Assembly (NCBI GenBank): GCA_037013685.1
Contig: CM072886.1
Span: 68,772,433 to 68,836,432, forward strand
Origin: Acridotheres tristis
Lineage: Eukaryota > Chordata > Aves > Passeriformes > Sturnidae
Direction of reading: 5' to 3'
Length of the DNA stretch: 64,000 nt
Shown here: in pieces, positions 52,294-64,000 of the stretch
Layout: every line of letters begins with the position of its first letter
How positions within the stretch are numbered: the first letter of the stretch is position 1
Notes under the pieces: generated by a model
What the model was told of the DNA's origin: nothing
Database searches by the model: none
What the model saw: the letters and a program-made list of their open reading frames with translations, nothing else
Program-made: the position numbers and the translations under genes

Positions 52294-55200
52294 ATCTACA
52301 GCTTATCTTTGACCACCCAGGTTGGTGAGCAAGAACTAGATTACACCCCTTTCTCTGCTTCAGTCTGAAGCCCAAGCCCTCTCTCCTTCAAAGAGACAAA
52401 TACTTGGAAGTTGTGATATTTTCAGGAAGCTGAGCTGCTTACTGTAAAAGCCTGTTCAGTAGAATACACATTATCTTTTGGGAGGTGTGATGAAATATTC
52501 CTTTTAGTCTGTGTAGGCATCCGTCATACCATATGGATGCCCATTAATTCTTGCACGGAGTAACAACTCAGGAAGAAAACAACAGAAGCAAAGCAGAGAA
52601 ACCCAAATTCCCACCTATTATATTGCTGTTGCAAATGCCATCAAGAACCGTTCTCCCCTTTCCCACATCACATGCTGTCTTGCAGCTCCAAGTACTACAC
52701 AAATGAATGGCCAAGATTTAAGGTACCAAAGGAATGTATGGACTGAACATCCCAATTGTTTCTGGGAAGACAGATCCATCATGATGTTGCCCAGTTACTG
52801 AGTAACGTCCATTGATGATTGGCAGCCCGAAGTCTGGAAGCTCAACTGTCCCAATATGGCACTTTTCCACATGAAACCACACATCAGGGACACAGGGACA
52901 GAATCATTCAGACAGAAATACACAGTCAGCCCCAGCCACAGAAGGAGTTAAAATATAGCTTTCTTATTGGCAATGTTACACACCATTTTTCACCTCACAC
53001 ACCTTCTCAAAACCAACAATAAAACAAACTTGCATGAGCTCCCATTACTTGAAGGACTCTGCCAGACAAAGTGGGAAGAGCAGACTGGAATAAACCAGTA
53101 TCACACTCTGCTGCATGAAGTGACAGCATAAGCACTCTCTACAGCCTAGATGACTGCTACCCAAGAAAGCAGCAGAAAATAGCTTACTTTAAGAACTCAA
53201 GTGTCCTCTTTTACCCCAGAGTAATTACAGAACACAGCAGACATTCATTCTGGAGAGCAGAGTACAATAGCTGTTTGTTACCATCAGCACTACAATTTTG
53301 CATTTATCTAAGCCTATCACACACAGAACAGACAGTACAAAAAATGGTTAAGACAGAACTCTAAGTACTAACTGTAAGAAATTACAGGTGAAAATCCAAG
53401 CGAGTAACCAGGACAAACACTTGGCCCACAACTCATTATTTAACCACCCAGTAATCTATTAATTGAGCATACATTTATCCAAGCTTCATCTAAGAAGCAT
53501 TTGGTGTAGAATAAGCAGCAGTAAAACACTTAAATCATTGTAGTGTACTGCTAGTAAGGAAAGTTGTATCTTATATAGCAGAGGCATAGGCTTTGTGAAG
53601 AGGAAGAGCACCCATACGTGTTTAACACCAAAAACAATGTTATGAACTCACAAAGTCCATAACCAATAGAATTAATATGTCTATGCCTGCATTGACATTT
53701 TTTTCTGCTGGAGGGGGGAGTCTCACAAATTTCTCGACATAGAAGCTCAATCTCAAATTTTAAGAAGCACAAGCTATTAACTTTCCACATCTTACCCAGA
53801 TTCCTTTTCTCCCCATACATCCCACGCCAGTGCTCATTTAGCCTTTCGTAAATCAGGAACTTGAACACACTCAAACAAATCCTGCCTCAATGTCCATTTT
53901 ATTTTACAACCACTACGAAATTTACCCACATAAAGACCCAGATTCAGAAAATTGTTATCCCACACTGCCTGGCAGGTTTTACAAAAATCAGACTCCATCT
54001 TCTAAAACAACATGTAGCATTTTAAGAGCTGTCTTGTTTACATTAAGAGTAAGACTGAAAAACCATAGTTAGACTGGTGTGAGCTCCCAGTTCTCTCCTT
54101 ATTTGTATGCCCTTAGCTTCTGCAGAGGAGAGTAGGACAACACTGATATATGGGAAATTAAAAAAAGCAGCATCTATCCCATGATTGGAAGATTTCTGTC
54201 CCATCTTCGGAGGATAACAGAAATAACAGGATTTCAGAAGCTACTCTAGTACATCCCCAAGTAATCTCCCACCAAGAGATAGTAAGAAATTCAAATAACA
54301 TCAATACATACTTCACACTTTCCTCTATTACAGAAACATGCATAAAACATTTATAAACATTATTTCTAAATATATTCTCTTCCAAATGAGGAGACTAACT
54401 GTGCTACTTAATTTATTGCGGTAAGTATATTTAAGACTCTAATTTTTAAAGACTGCACATTGGCTGAAGGAATGCAATTAGCTGAATACAAATACTTGTT
54501 TGGACTCGTGCAGAACAGCAACACATACTTTTCCAGAAGGGCACACTGGATTGAACATGTAATTACAATCTCAACCGTAGCAACACAAATAGACTAAACA
54601 AGTACTGTTCAAGTTACTCATGCTCAGTTTTGAAAGTCTGACCCCTGAAGCCAGAAGTACATTCACAAAGGCAAACCAATTTTTCCAAACTGCCAGAAAT
54701 ACAAACACAAGTTTAAGCAAGCTTACAAATCCTGAATAACCACAGTACCCTCTTAGTCAAGGCTAATTTCTCCATCTCAAAAGTTTCAGCTCAGGCGCAG
54801 AAGTAACAATTCTATTTCCCTTTCCAGTGCTTATACTTTACAATAGATGGCCATAACAATGGCACCAATTACAGATAATTATTTAATTTTAAACACTAAA
54901 AACATATTTGAAGTAGAAGTCAGACTTTCCCAGTCAAACTTTTCCTTCCATCAAAAACTCCAAGATCTAAGAACTCTCTTGCTTAGCAACTTCCTGCCAG
55001 AGAACACTCATAGCTTCAGGAGACAATTTTCTGTATTTTGGCTCTTCCTATGAAGAAATACACTTAGAGACAAATGACTGGCAGCTACAGCTCTTACTAA
55101 AACCTTCTAAAAACAGGTACAATTTCAATTTTGTATTTCTAATAGAAGCTAGCATTTGCATCAGTATATAGATACATAAGATCTTTAATCAAGTGCACTC

Positions 55201-56072
55201 TCTATGTTTTATTGCAGGTCCAAAACAAACTACTTCTGCACTTAATAATTCAGCTCCTGAAGTTTTATGAGAGAACTATGGCTCCCTACTAAATCCATAC
55301 AAGGTTTATCTCCTCAGTATACCAAAACATCATTAAAATGAGATGCTCAAGACAAGACTGCTGCTGTTCTGAAGTCATTTCTCAGAGAAAAAACTGAGTC
55401 TAAAAAGTGTCTGAGTAAGGAACTACACATGAGAATTAATGCTCAGATCTGTAGGCTAGAAAGTACAGATTTTGGGATGTTCCAGGTGCCAGCAGCATAA
55501 ACTGCAATAGCCAGTCCAGGTTCACTGGCAATCGCACTGGATTAAGATCTCAGACAGTGGCTGGAGCAGAGGTCATTAGTCCCACCATCCTCTTTGGGTA
55601 GCAAACTGCATGTCCCTCTGTGAGAAACAAGATCTGGGGTCTGCCAGCACACCCAAAGCCACAAGAGAGCCAGTCCTCCTGGACGCCATTTCTGGGTACC
55701 TGAACAACAAGGACGTGACTGAGATGAGCTTAGACCCAAAACATATCCAACATTTGAATATGTGTAGGTTGAAGTACTTGTGTGCCTGCTTTTTCTAGCT
55801 CAACCAACCTGACTGTATTCAAGGGACACAAGAAGGCACACATAAGGGCAAAGAAAAAGCAGTGGATATTTCTCACTGCCATTTTTGCAACACCTTCTGC
55901 TTGATTTTCTGTAGCATCCTCATTTAGTGATATGAACTAAGAGGGCATTAACACCAGGTTCAAGGCTTGTTATCAGTGGTACGAAGATCAACTGTAGGCT
56001 GCCCCATTTCCATGGAAATAGTTCCAAACTTCACCAAGTAAAACCTTGAACAGACCTAATCTAAACAGACCT

Positions 56073-56143
56073 GATGTGCTCTGAGTTGGACGTGACACCA
56101 GCTGAGACACCAAGATCCTTTCTGACCTAAGTTATACCATGAT
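56073..56143 (+). mobile_element. Probable diverged CR1 3' end
   Basis: A stretch containing GAGTTGGACGTGACACC and then CCTTTCTGACCTAAGTTATA with CCATGAT resembles the CR1 terminal block (GGTTGGACTAGATGA, CTTCCAACCTAA, TATTCTATGAT) in plus orientation, with many substitutions. Confidence 0.55.
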
Positions 56144-58972
56144 GTCTGCTTTGGGTTTTTTAATTAAGAAAACCCAAAATGTCTGTTGCAGTCTGTGTTT
56201 GCTTTGTCATGCTCCTGCCACTCTGCTCGTTTCAGCAGAAAAAATGGATTAAGAGCTACAACAGAAGTACTCTAGAAAAGGACAGTAACTGTTCTGCTTA
56301 AAAGATTCACAAATCTTTCTGAAATAACCCTCAACATTTGTATTGTCAAGTCAAGAATGTCAAATCTGGTTCTTTCTAGGAATTAACAACAACTAAACAC
56401 CTAAACAAAACCCTCACGGACCTGCAGCTGAAGTACTAAGACAAGAGAGAATACTACGTTCATTACTGCATTACATTCTTGCAACAAACCCATTCTGGTA
56501 AATATGTCAAATACATTTAGACCATGAATAATTTAGAAAAAAAGGTCTCAAAACAGAGCTCATACAGAAAAAGAAAATAGAAACCAAACACACAAAAAAA
56601 ATTCCCTTAACTCTCTGCTTACCCAACAGAAGTAAGCAAGCATCCTGAAAGAGCACAAATAAAAACAAACTTCCATCTTGCTTTTTAAACTGACAGCAAT
56701 GCCTTATCGAGGTATCTAAAACTGCATGGACAACTTCACCCTCTGCTCTGTTTGCATTAATTCCCACAGAGGGACTCTGGTTTTAAGCACCAGAAGAAAG
56801 AGAAGTAATGGCATCATTTGCTGGATGAAGGCCAGGATCTCACATATCCACTCAAGCTTGCATCTCTGGAGACAATGTTTGCTCCTACCATAACTGAATT
56901 ATGTTTTGCGCAATGAGAAGGTGAATCAATTATGCTCACTACTAAACAGAAAAGCTTAAGCATTCTCTCAAGAACTTAAAAATTTGCACAATGGCACCTT
57001 CAAAATACTGTTTATTCATCTCTTTTAAATAAATAACACCAGTTCAGTTCAACTTTTGAGGGGTTTTCAGGAAGAGGAGCTTAGAAGCCCATGAAATGCA
57101 CTCAGGTTTTAATCCGGCAGGGGCTAGCAGCCAGGACTCCCTATTTTTATGTTTACACTAAGTTCCTGATGGAGTAATTTATGTTAAGGGCAGCATCAGA
57201 TAAAACTGCCCATCTAAGCCTTTATTAAGGCATTAAGGAAATTAGCAGGGAACAACCATCATCTCAGACATTGAGAGCCACATTTAAAAGGAAGATTTTA
57301 ATCACATGCATAAAGAAAAGTATTAATTCCGTATGGTCAATGGATTTATAGTATTTTAGAGGTTAATCCTCAAAGTTTGCTGTAATATTGGCTTATTACT
57401 TTGGAATACAGATACAAATTGAACAAAACTACTGCAATACGGCATTGATAAGGTGCCAGTCTTCTGTACTTCTTCAAATAGAATACACAGGTCGCCTTAC
57501 TCAGAAAATAAAATGCCAAACCGAAGACAGATTTCTGCACTCAGTTATACATCACAATTAAAATCGATTTTTCTTTAGTAACAGAAGTCAGTGAGCACCA
57601 ATCTAAGAATGTTTTCTGGCACCATCCCACAGATATGAATTAAGCTTCATATACTGCAAACAGATACAGGTAGGCATATTTTTGGACAACTTTTTAGCTA
57701 GAAAAAGCAGGCACACAAGTACTTCAATCTACACATATTCAAGTGTTGGATATGTTTTGAGTTTTTTCATAAAGACTGAATTCACCTGTAATTAGATTAA
57801 ATATCATTACTATCAAAACTATCAAATAAAGCCAGTGTCATTTCTATCACAGTGAATACTCAATTCTGCAAATTAATGAAAACACAACAGTTTATCTACA
57901 ATGTATTTACTCATACTTACAGAAGACACTGTGCTTACTCATGCTATCCAAGGTAAGATAAATCTTAAACATGTCCTTATAAAGATTACAGAACCTCTCA
58001 ATAAAAGTTGTGTAAGCTGTTTCAAAGAATATGCATAACATTTTTAAGATAAAACAAAGAGTAACTACTTGGAAGTAAATCCCTATCCACATGGATTTAG
58101 CCTCCATTTCTGACAAGGATATTATTTACATAATTGAAAAACAAAATAAAAGGCACTTCCCTACTAATATTATGTATTAAAAGCTACACGGACAGGGTCA
58201 TCTAGAGAAGTCACATAATATGTAATGCTTTCTGTAAAAATGTAAAGTTACTTTTCTAGATCATACAGTTGAAGATTCTGCTATTAAACTCCATCTTCTG
58301 GTTTTTTATTTTTAAGCAGTAAAGATGAAGAAAAAGTAGTCTACAGGAGAAGCTGCGACAGATAAGGTGTAGTGGACTTTAATAAAAATGAGTCATGGCA
58401 CACCTCTCAACTTCCTTACTTCAATAAAACAGCTGCAGAATAGGAGAGGACCTACAACAGCCACAAGCTGGAGAATGAGCCTTGCAGATCGAATTATTGC
58501 CGCAAAAGCAGCAGAATGCTTTTACAAGGTTTGCCAATGTTCCACAAAGTCATTTCAAATCTCCTTGGGATCCTTGTTCTTCAATTCTGAAATAGTTAAT
58601 ATCTTTTAAAGGCAAAATACCATATTCTAAAAATATCAATAAATGAATCCACTGACATAGAAAGTTTTGCTTAAAAGAGCTTTAAAGCAATTTTGCATAC
58701 AAATGTACTAATTTGGACAAGAAAATATATGGAAAACTCTTTCCACGCAGAGTTGCTGATGAATCTTAACTTCTAATTCACAAGAGACCTGATTTCCAAT
58801 TCAGCAATACAAACATTAGAAACCTGGAAAGATATTTTTCTCACTAACATGCACCTTTCACAATCTAAGTTATGAGCTTACTGTTCATTATTAGATAGCC
58901 TTTACACATATAAATCTGGGTAAAACACCCACTACTATTAGCTACCTGGCTTTGTAAAGAAGAAATTAACCC

Positions 58973-59001
58973 GACAGGCGGGCGCCTGAGAGAGCACCCG
59001 G
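58973..59001. other. Isolated GC-rich, CpG-containing patch
   Basis: Within AT-rich sequence, about 30 bases starting CCCGACAGGCGGGCGCC and ending near ACCCGGAGG contain four CpG dinucleotides and a GGCGCC palindrome. This is far too short to be a CpG island. Its origin is unknown. Confidence 0.6.
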
Positions 59002-62000
59002 AGGTCTAACCTCACAGTCAAGTTTTTAAAACTCTAACAACACCCCTGAGCTAGATCTGTTTAATCCAGCACCCCATTTTCCCCAGCTCCACACATACAA
59101 ATGGTACCCCCCTTGCTTTCCTATCATGGAAAAGTCTGGTCTAATTCTACCTATAATGCTTCCTGCACTATATTCAGCCAACTTCCATACAGACACAGCT
59201 CATCTGTGAGAAGTAAGTCTATCTTCAAAAACCCAAGTACTATACCCATTGGCTTTTGCTCGCAGTGCCTTCACCTCCTATGCAACCTTTGATTAGAACA
59301 ATTTACTTCTTTCCAACTCATGAGTTTTTCATGCAGTCTCATGAGTAGACTCATCCCTTTAGCTGGCCAAAGTCATCACTCACCCACCAATTAGTTTCAT
59401 CCCACTTAAAACAATGTTTTATGAACATAACAGAAATTCAGAACCCAGTGAGAAACGTTTCTGAGTCTCCTCCTAAGCCCACAGCCACAAAGACACACCT
59501 GCTCTGTCACCTGGGTAACAAAAACATTTTAAGCTCCAAGTGAGTCCAGCAGAAAAAAAAAAAGATAGTAAAATGTATTTCACTTTGTTGGACCTTTGAA
59601 CAAAAAAATTCAAGACTAATTAGAGACAGGTTTACTTTGAGATGCCTGCCATTATATTCTACAGACAGAAGATACCTAGATAAAAAAGATAAAACAAATT
59701 AGACAAACCATGGAATAAAACAAAATACAGAAAGCACATAAAAGTCTTATTAATACCTATAGCAGTATTTATGAAATTGAACCTTTTCCCTGTTTTCTTA
59801 CAGGAAAGGACTTTAGGTACCCTCCCTGAAGTCTAACATCGAAAGTATTCCAAGCTCCCCATTATCTACGTAACTTATCATAAAAGGCTGTCTTTGCAGC
59901 AACAGAAGAATTATGTGTTCCTGGACGACTCAAAAAGGTCAGAGAACTAAGCATTAGTAAGGCAACCAAAGTTACCTGATTTTAATATTGCAGTTTTACA
60001 CCTGTATTTTTGCTCCTCCATAGATACAGATATATACACACATTATTTTACCCATTCTAAGATAGATACAGTGGCAGGGTTCTACACATTTTCCCCCTCT
60101 AGTACTACATTTCAGGAAGTCACCCTATTTTCCCTCCTAGCACTGCTCTGGTACACTTCAACACCTTAGACACTGTACAAGAAACCAAAACTACACTGAG
60201 GGACAAGGGAGAGAAGAGTAAGTAAAACACAAAATTAGTCACCAATTACTTCCTGTAATTCTGGCAAAAAGAAACAGCAGAAGTGAACATTAGATGCAGG
60301 TGGTAGATCTATGACAGTAGCCATCCATTAAAGAGAGCAAATCTGCAAGCAAATCTGATATTTAAATTCTTTCAGAGCTGTTTCTTCAAGCAGGGATAGC
60401 AGAAACACCCACAAAACTCAGATATAAAATCTGACTTTCCAGATTCAGTCACTTAAGGGAAGTTTTCATACATATTTTCCTATCCTTTACAGCTTGATTT
60501 GTTACTGACTAAAACGCAGCTGTCTGGGCTTACAGCAGTCAAAAGCAACTGTGCTTGTGGTGACCATGAGACACTGGAGCTCCAGACCCTGACAGGAGTG
60601 AGGAAGCAGAGCACCAGGGTAGCTACTCAAATGCATGAAAGCAGACTGGCTTATTCAAGAAGGCTGTAGGAGGAACACCCTGGCAGACACCTCTGAAGCT
60701 ATATTTAATGGGGTAGAACTCATCCCACTGACAGCAGAAAAACGTCACATCCATTTCTTCACTAGGAGAAAAAACTTCAAATCCAGTTTTAAATAGGAAA
60801 GATCTTAACTGCTAAGAAGTGGTGCAGCATTGAGGAGCAATGCTAAGCATCTAGGAAAGAGTATAATATGCACAAACTAATGTCTCCTTTTCTCCCTGCA
60901 CAGCTCATTTGTCTCCAAGGCAAATTCTGAAAAATATAATTACAAGAAATAGTTGAGAAACTTTGTAAATTAGCATTTTTTAGGGGTATGTCTATCTCAG
61001 AATCAAATCACATTTATTTTCCTTACATTTCAGTTCTCAGTTCAGAGATGGCTGAAACAACCTTGTGTTAGATAGGATGAAAGCACCGAGTTTTGGACTG
61101 TGTTCAACCCCAAGCACGCAGGCGTAGATCAAATCCTCCCAAACTTATTTTTGCTAGCATCTAAAGTCACCTCAACACCAACTTAGGAAATTCTATTCTC
61201 AATTACTTGAAGCAGTCCTTTTCTGTGACAGGCACCTACATTCAAGGAGAAGAACATGGAACTCCAGTATATGCTGTACTTTTGAGGGGATCAGTACAAC
61301 ACGTTTCTTTTCCCATTATACATGAACACCTTAATACAGCCTTAGAAGAGTCTTCCTTCTAGAAATAGAGCTCATCATGGAGACCAGTGAGGAAAAAGGG
61401 ACAAGGCAACACATACATCCCCTCTTTCTTTCCCCCTCCCCCAATTAATCTTTTTGCTTAAAGATGTTTCTCTCTTAGCATTAGAATCTTAGCATAAGAA
61501 CAGGTAACAGCCACTAATTCATTTTAGCTATAGTCTGAAGGTGAATTTCAAGGAAGGCAATAAAGCATTGTTCCAGAAATTCAAACAAACAAACCCAGCT
61601 TCTTCCAAAGTAGTGTGTGAACACACACAATCCTCCTATTAAAAAACAGCTGCCCAAGCTACCCTGTTAGCCAAACAGGCTGTTCTCTAGCCATGATTCT
61701 GGGAGAGCACTTAAGCACAGAACACATCCAGCACTGCTTGTGTAAGTGCCACCACAATGCAGACAGAGAAAAGACCTTCCTGAATCTCTCATAATACATC
61801 TGTCTTAAATATAAGCAAGCACATCTGATTAGTATAACAACCACCCGCTTCTAATTTGTGTTTTAAAATCCGTATTTTATAGTCAACATGTTCTACTCTG
61901 GAAGTCAACTCTGTGTGAGCATTTCACATGCATGTCAACAGAATTGCTGCAGAAGGGGTTACACAGCTATTTCATACAGCAACACTAGATAGTAACTGGA

Positions 62001-64000
62001 CAGCTTACTCAGTAACCAGTCAGCTTAGACAACCTGATCATTTTTACAATACTGCCCAAAATAAGGCTCTTCTAATCCCTCCCCAAAAAGTCCTCATTCC
62101 ACAAATACCACCCAGACACCTAGAAGAAAAATGGATCTCCAAAAGATCTGACTTCTTCCCACTGCAATTTTCTATCTGGTGCTCTGCTTGCTTTGTCAGC
62201 CAGGCAGGCCACAAGAACTCTTTTCCTCAAAGAGTCTCTCAGGAAAAACGAACACACTCCACAAAGCAAAAGGACTTCCCTCCAAACATTTTGGCCACCT
62301 GTACAGTGGAGAAACTGAGTGGGGAAAAAAACCAAGTACCAGAGCAAAACATTCCGTTTTAATCAGCCTCCTAATATCTTACCATTTTCATGGTGTCATG
62401 CCACTAATTTCTCCTACTTTTGAATCTTTCCTACTGACCTCTGGATCCAAGGGATGTCAGTGACATGTCAACATGATACTACCACTACTGTGCAAGTTCC
62501 CCTCAAGCAATTCTCTAATCTGCACCAAGTGCTACTTTGGACGGATTGTTTTGTTTATGCCCGGAGCTTAAGTCTTTAAAAGTTATGCAAGTTAGGGCAT
62601 CCAGGCTTAACCTTCAATTTTTGTGTTCAAAAGTGCAGTCTTCTTGATTTCAAATTTTTTCCACATGACTGGTGGACAATTTTTTACTAGTCATTTGTAA
62701 GTTTTGAAAATGTTTTCTTTAGCTGTAACACATCACAGAATACTCAATAGCAAGAAAGCTTTCTGCAGAGTTAAACATAATTCAATACACCAATTACACA
62801 ATTAGCAAATTTCTGCAAGCTGACAGCCCAGCCTCAGGTAGGCAAAACGAAAGAGAAGATCAACTTTCCCCTTGTAAGTTTTTTAAAAATAGGAAGACAA
62901 GTTTCTTTTACCTATCATACTGATGCAGTTTCCTTTGTTTTGGAAAATAAGTTTTATATGTGCAGCCTTTATACACATTTTATGACTCCTATATAAAAAA
63001 GCCTAATTGCCAGAAAGGTCTCAAACTTCAAATAACAAGACACTGCAGATTTTATGTTCTAGTTTTGTCCCTTTGTATCCCTACAAAAGTTGGTCACTGA
63101 ACTGCACACAACTTGTCCTTTTTTCTGCATCCAGACATTAAAATAAACAAAGGTATTTCCAATAAACAAAGAGTTTCAAGTTTTTCATTTATTAGTGCTA
63201 AAATTACATTATTATCATACTTAATATAGCATAACAGCAGAGGTTCAACATATTACTAACTATATCCTGTAATAGGTGGATTGGATGGTATGCAGCAAGA
63301 GTCATGGGAGGACACTCACTGAAAAAGGTATCCTGTAAATATTTGCACATTTATTTTTACGAAGGCTTAGGTTAGAAGTCTGTGAGAATTCAACAAATGT
63401 TAGAGATACAGGCAAACTCCTTATTTTAGATACTTCAAAATACAGGTTTTTAAGATGTTATAAAAACAACAAGACATCAATACATTCTGATTTTGCAGTG
63501 ACCCTTATACCAAACCTTTTTAAAAACAAAATGCCCACACACAAGAGTGCGCAGCTAGACAGCACAGATGTACAAAAGATACTCAGAGACACAGGTAAAT
63601 TGTACTGACACATTCATTTCTCTTAAGAATTTTCTGTAGCCCCCAAGTGCCAATAAGGCAAAAAGGAGATGGTAAGCACTGCCTCCTGAAAGCTACAGAT
63701 CTGACCTCCAAAACCATGCTTTTCAGACTCAGTGTCTTACAGACCTTAGGATGGAAGAACTTGCCTATGGAAGGCAACCCTGAAAATGGCATGTCCTGGT
63801 GAGCAGCATTAGGCCCATGCAAACTGCACCAAGCTCAAAAGGCATCACTTCTGGGTGATGTTAAAGCAAGGCCTTGTTACTACAACTGAAGGTAAGAAAT
63901 TAAAAAACAAATAAACAAAAAAAGACTTATCAAAACAAAACAAATCTATTATAATAATTAGCCAATCTTGAAAAAAAGTACTGCATATTGCTCCACAGGG

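Larger units (their letters stand above)
52294..64000 (-). other. PHLPP1: PHLPP1 long upstream intron, distal part to the window edge
   Basis: No exon is recognised here, so the N-terminal exon or exons of PHLPP1 must lie beyond position 64000. I infer that this stretch is still intron rather than 5' flank because no CpG island or N-terminal coding region is visible; a promoter inside it is not excluded. It contains a CR1 3' end remnant near 56.1 kb, a small CpG cluster near 58.98 kb and a palindrome cluster near 59.33 kb. Confidence 0.65.

Overview
This window reads as a piece of a bird nuclear genome. It is AT-rich and intron-like, with no dense coding and no bacterial gene organisation. 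The interspersed repeats I recognise with confidence are CR1 LINE fragments of avian type (about 2080-3112, 12444-12683, 16381-16439, 26075-26312), with a few weaker CR1 or tRNA-SINE-like scraps. The species cannot be fixed from sequence alone; the 26 kb CR1 copy resembles copies common in neoavian birds.

Only one gene is supported. Two minus-strand exons, 13191-13387 and 11040-11165, join in frame to encode most of a pleckstrin-homology domain that I recognise as PHLPP1 (PH domain and leucine-rich repeat protein phosphatase 1, also called SCOP). Both exons have canonical AG/GT borders, the reading phase carries across the 2025-bp intron between them, and the joined peptide is closer to PHLPP1 than to its paralogue PHLPP2. 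The gene runs right to left. The N-terminal exon or exons lie beyond position 64000, and the leucine-rich-repeat and phosphatase exons lie to the left of position 1.

Layout: 1-11039 is the start of the intron after the second PH exon, containing a degenerate CR1 with reverse-transcriptase remnants. Positions 11040-13387 hold the two exons and the short intron, which carries a CR1 3' fragment. Positions 13388-64000 are one very long intron (more than 50 kb visible) upstream of the first PH exon, with CR1 pieces, A/T runs, possible MIR-like SINE remnants and several inverted repeats. All other open reading frames look like chance ORFs.

I did not find a new multi-gene system. The most striking unexplained structure is a roughly 390-bp foldback at 38386-38774: two arms of about 140-150 bp, about 90% identical in inverted orientation, around a 100-bp spacer. 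It lies inside the long PHLPP1 intron, where it would form a long RNA duplex in the pre-mRNA.
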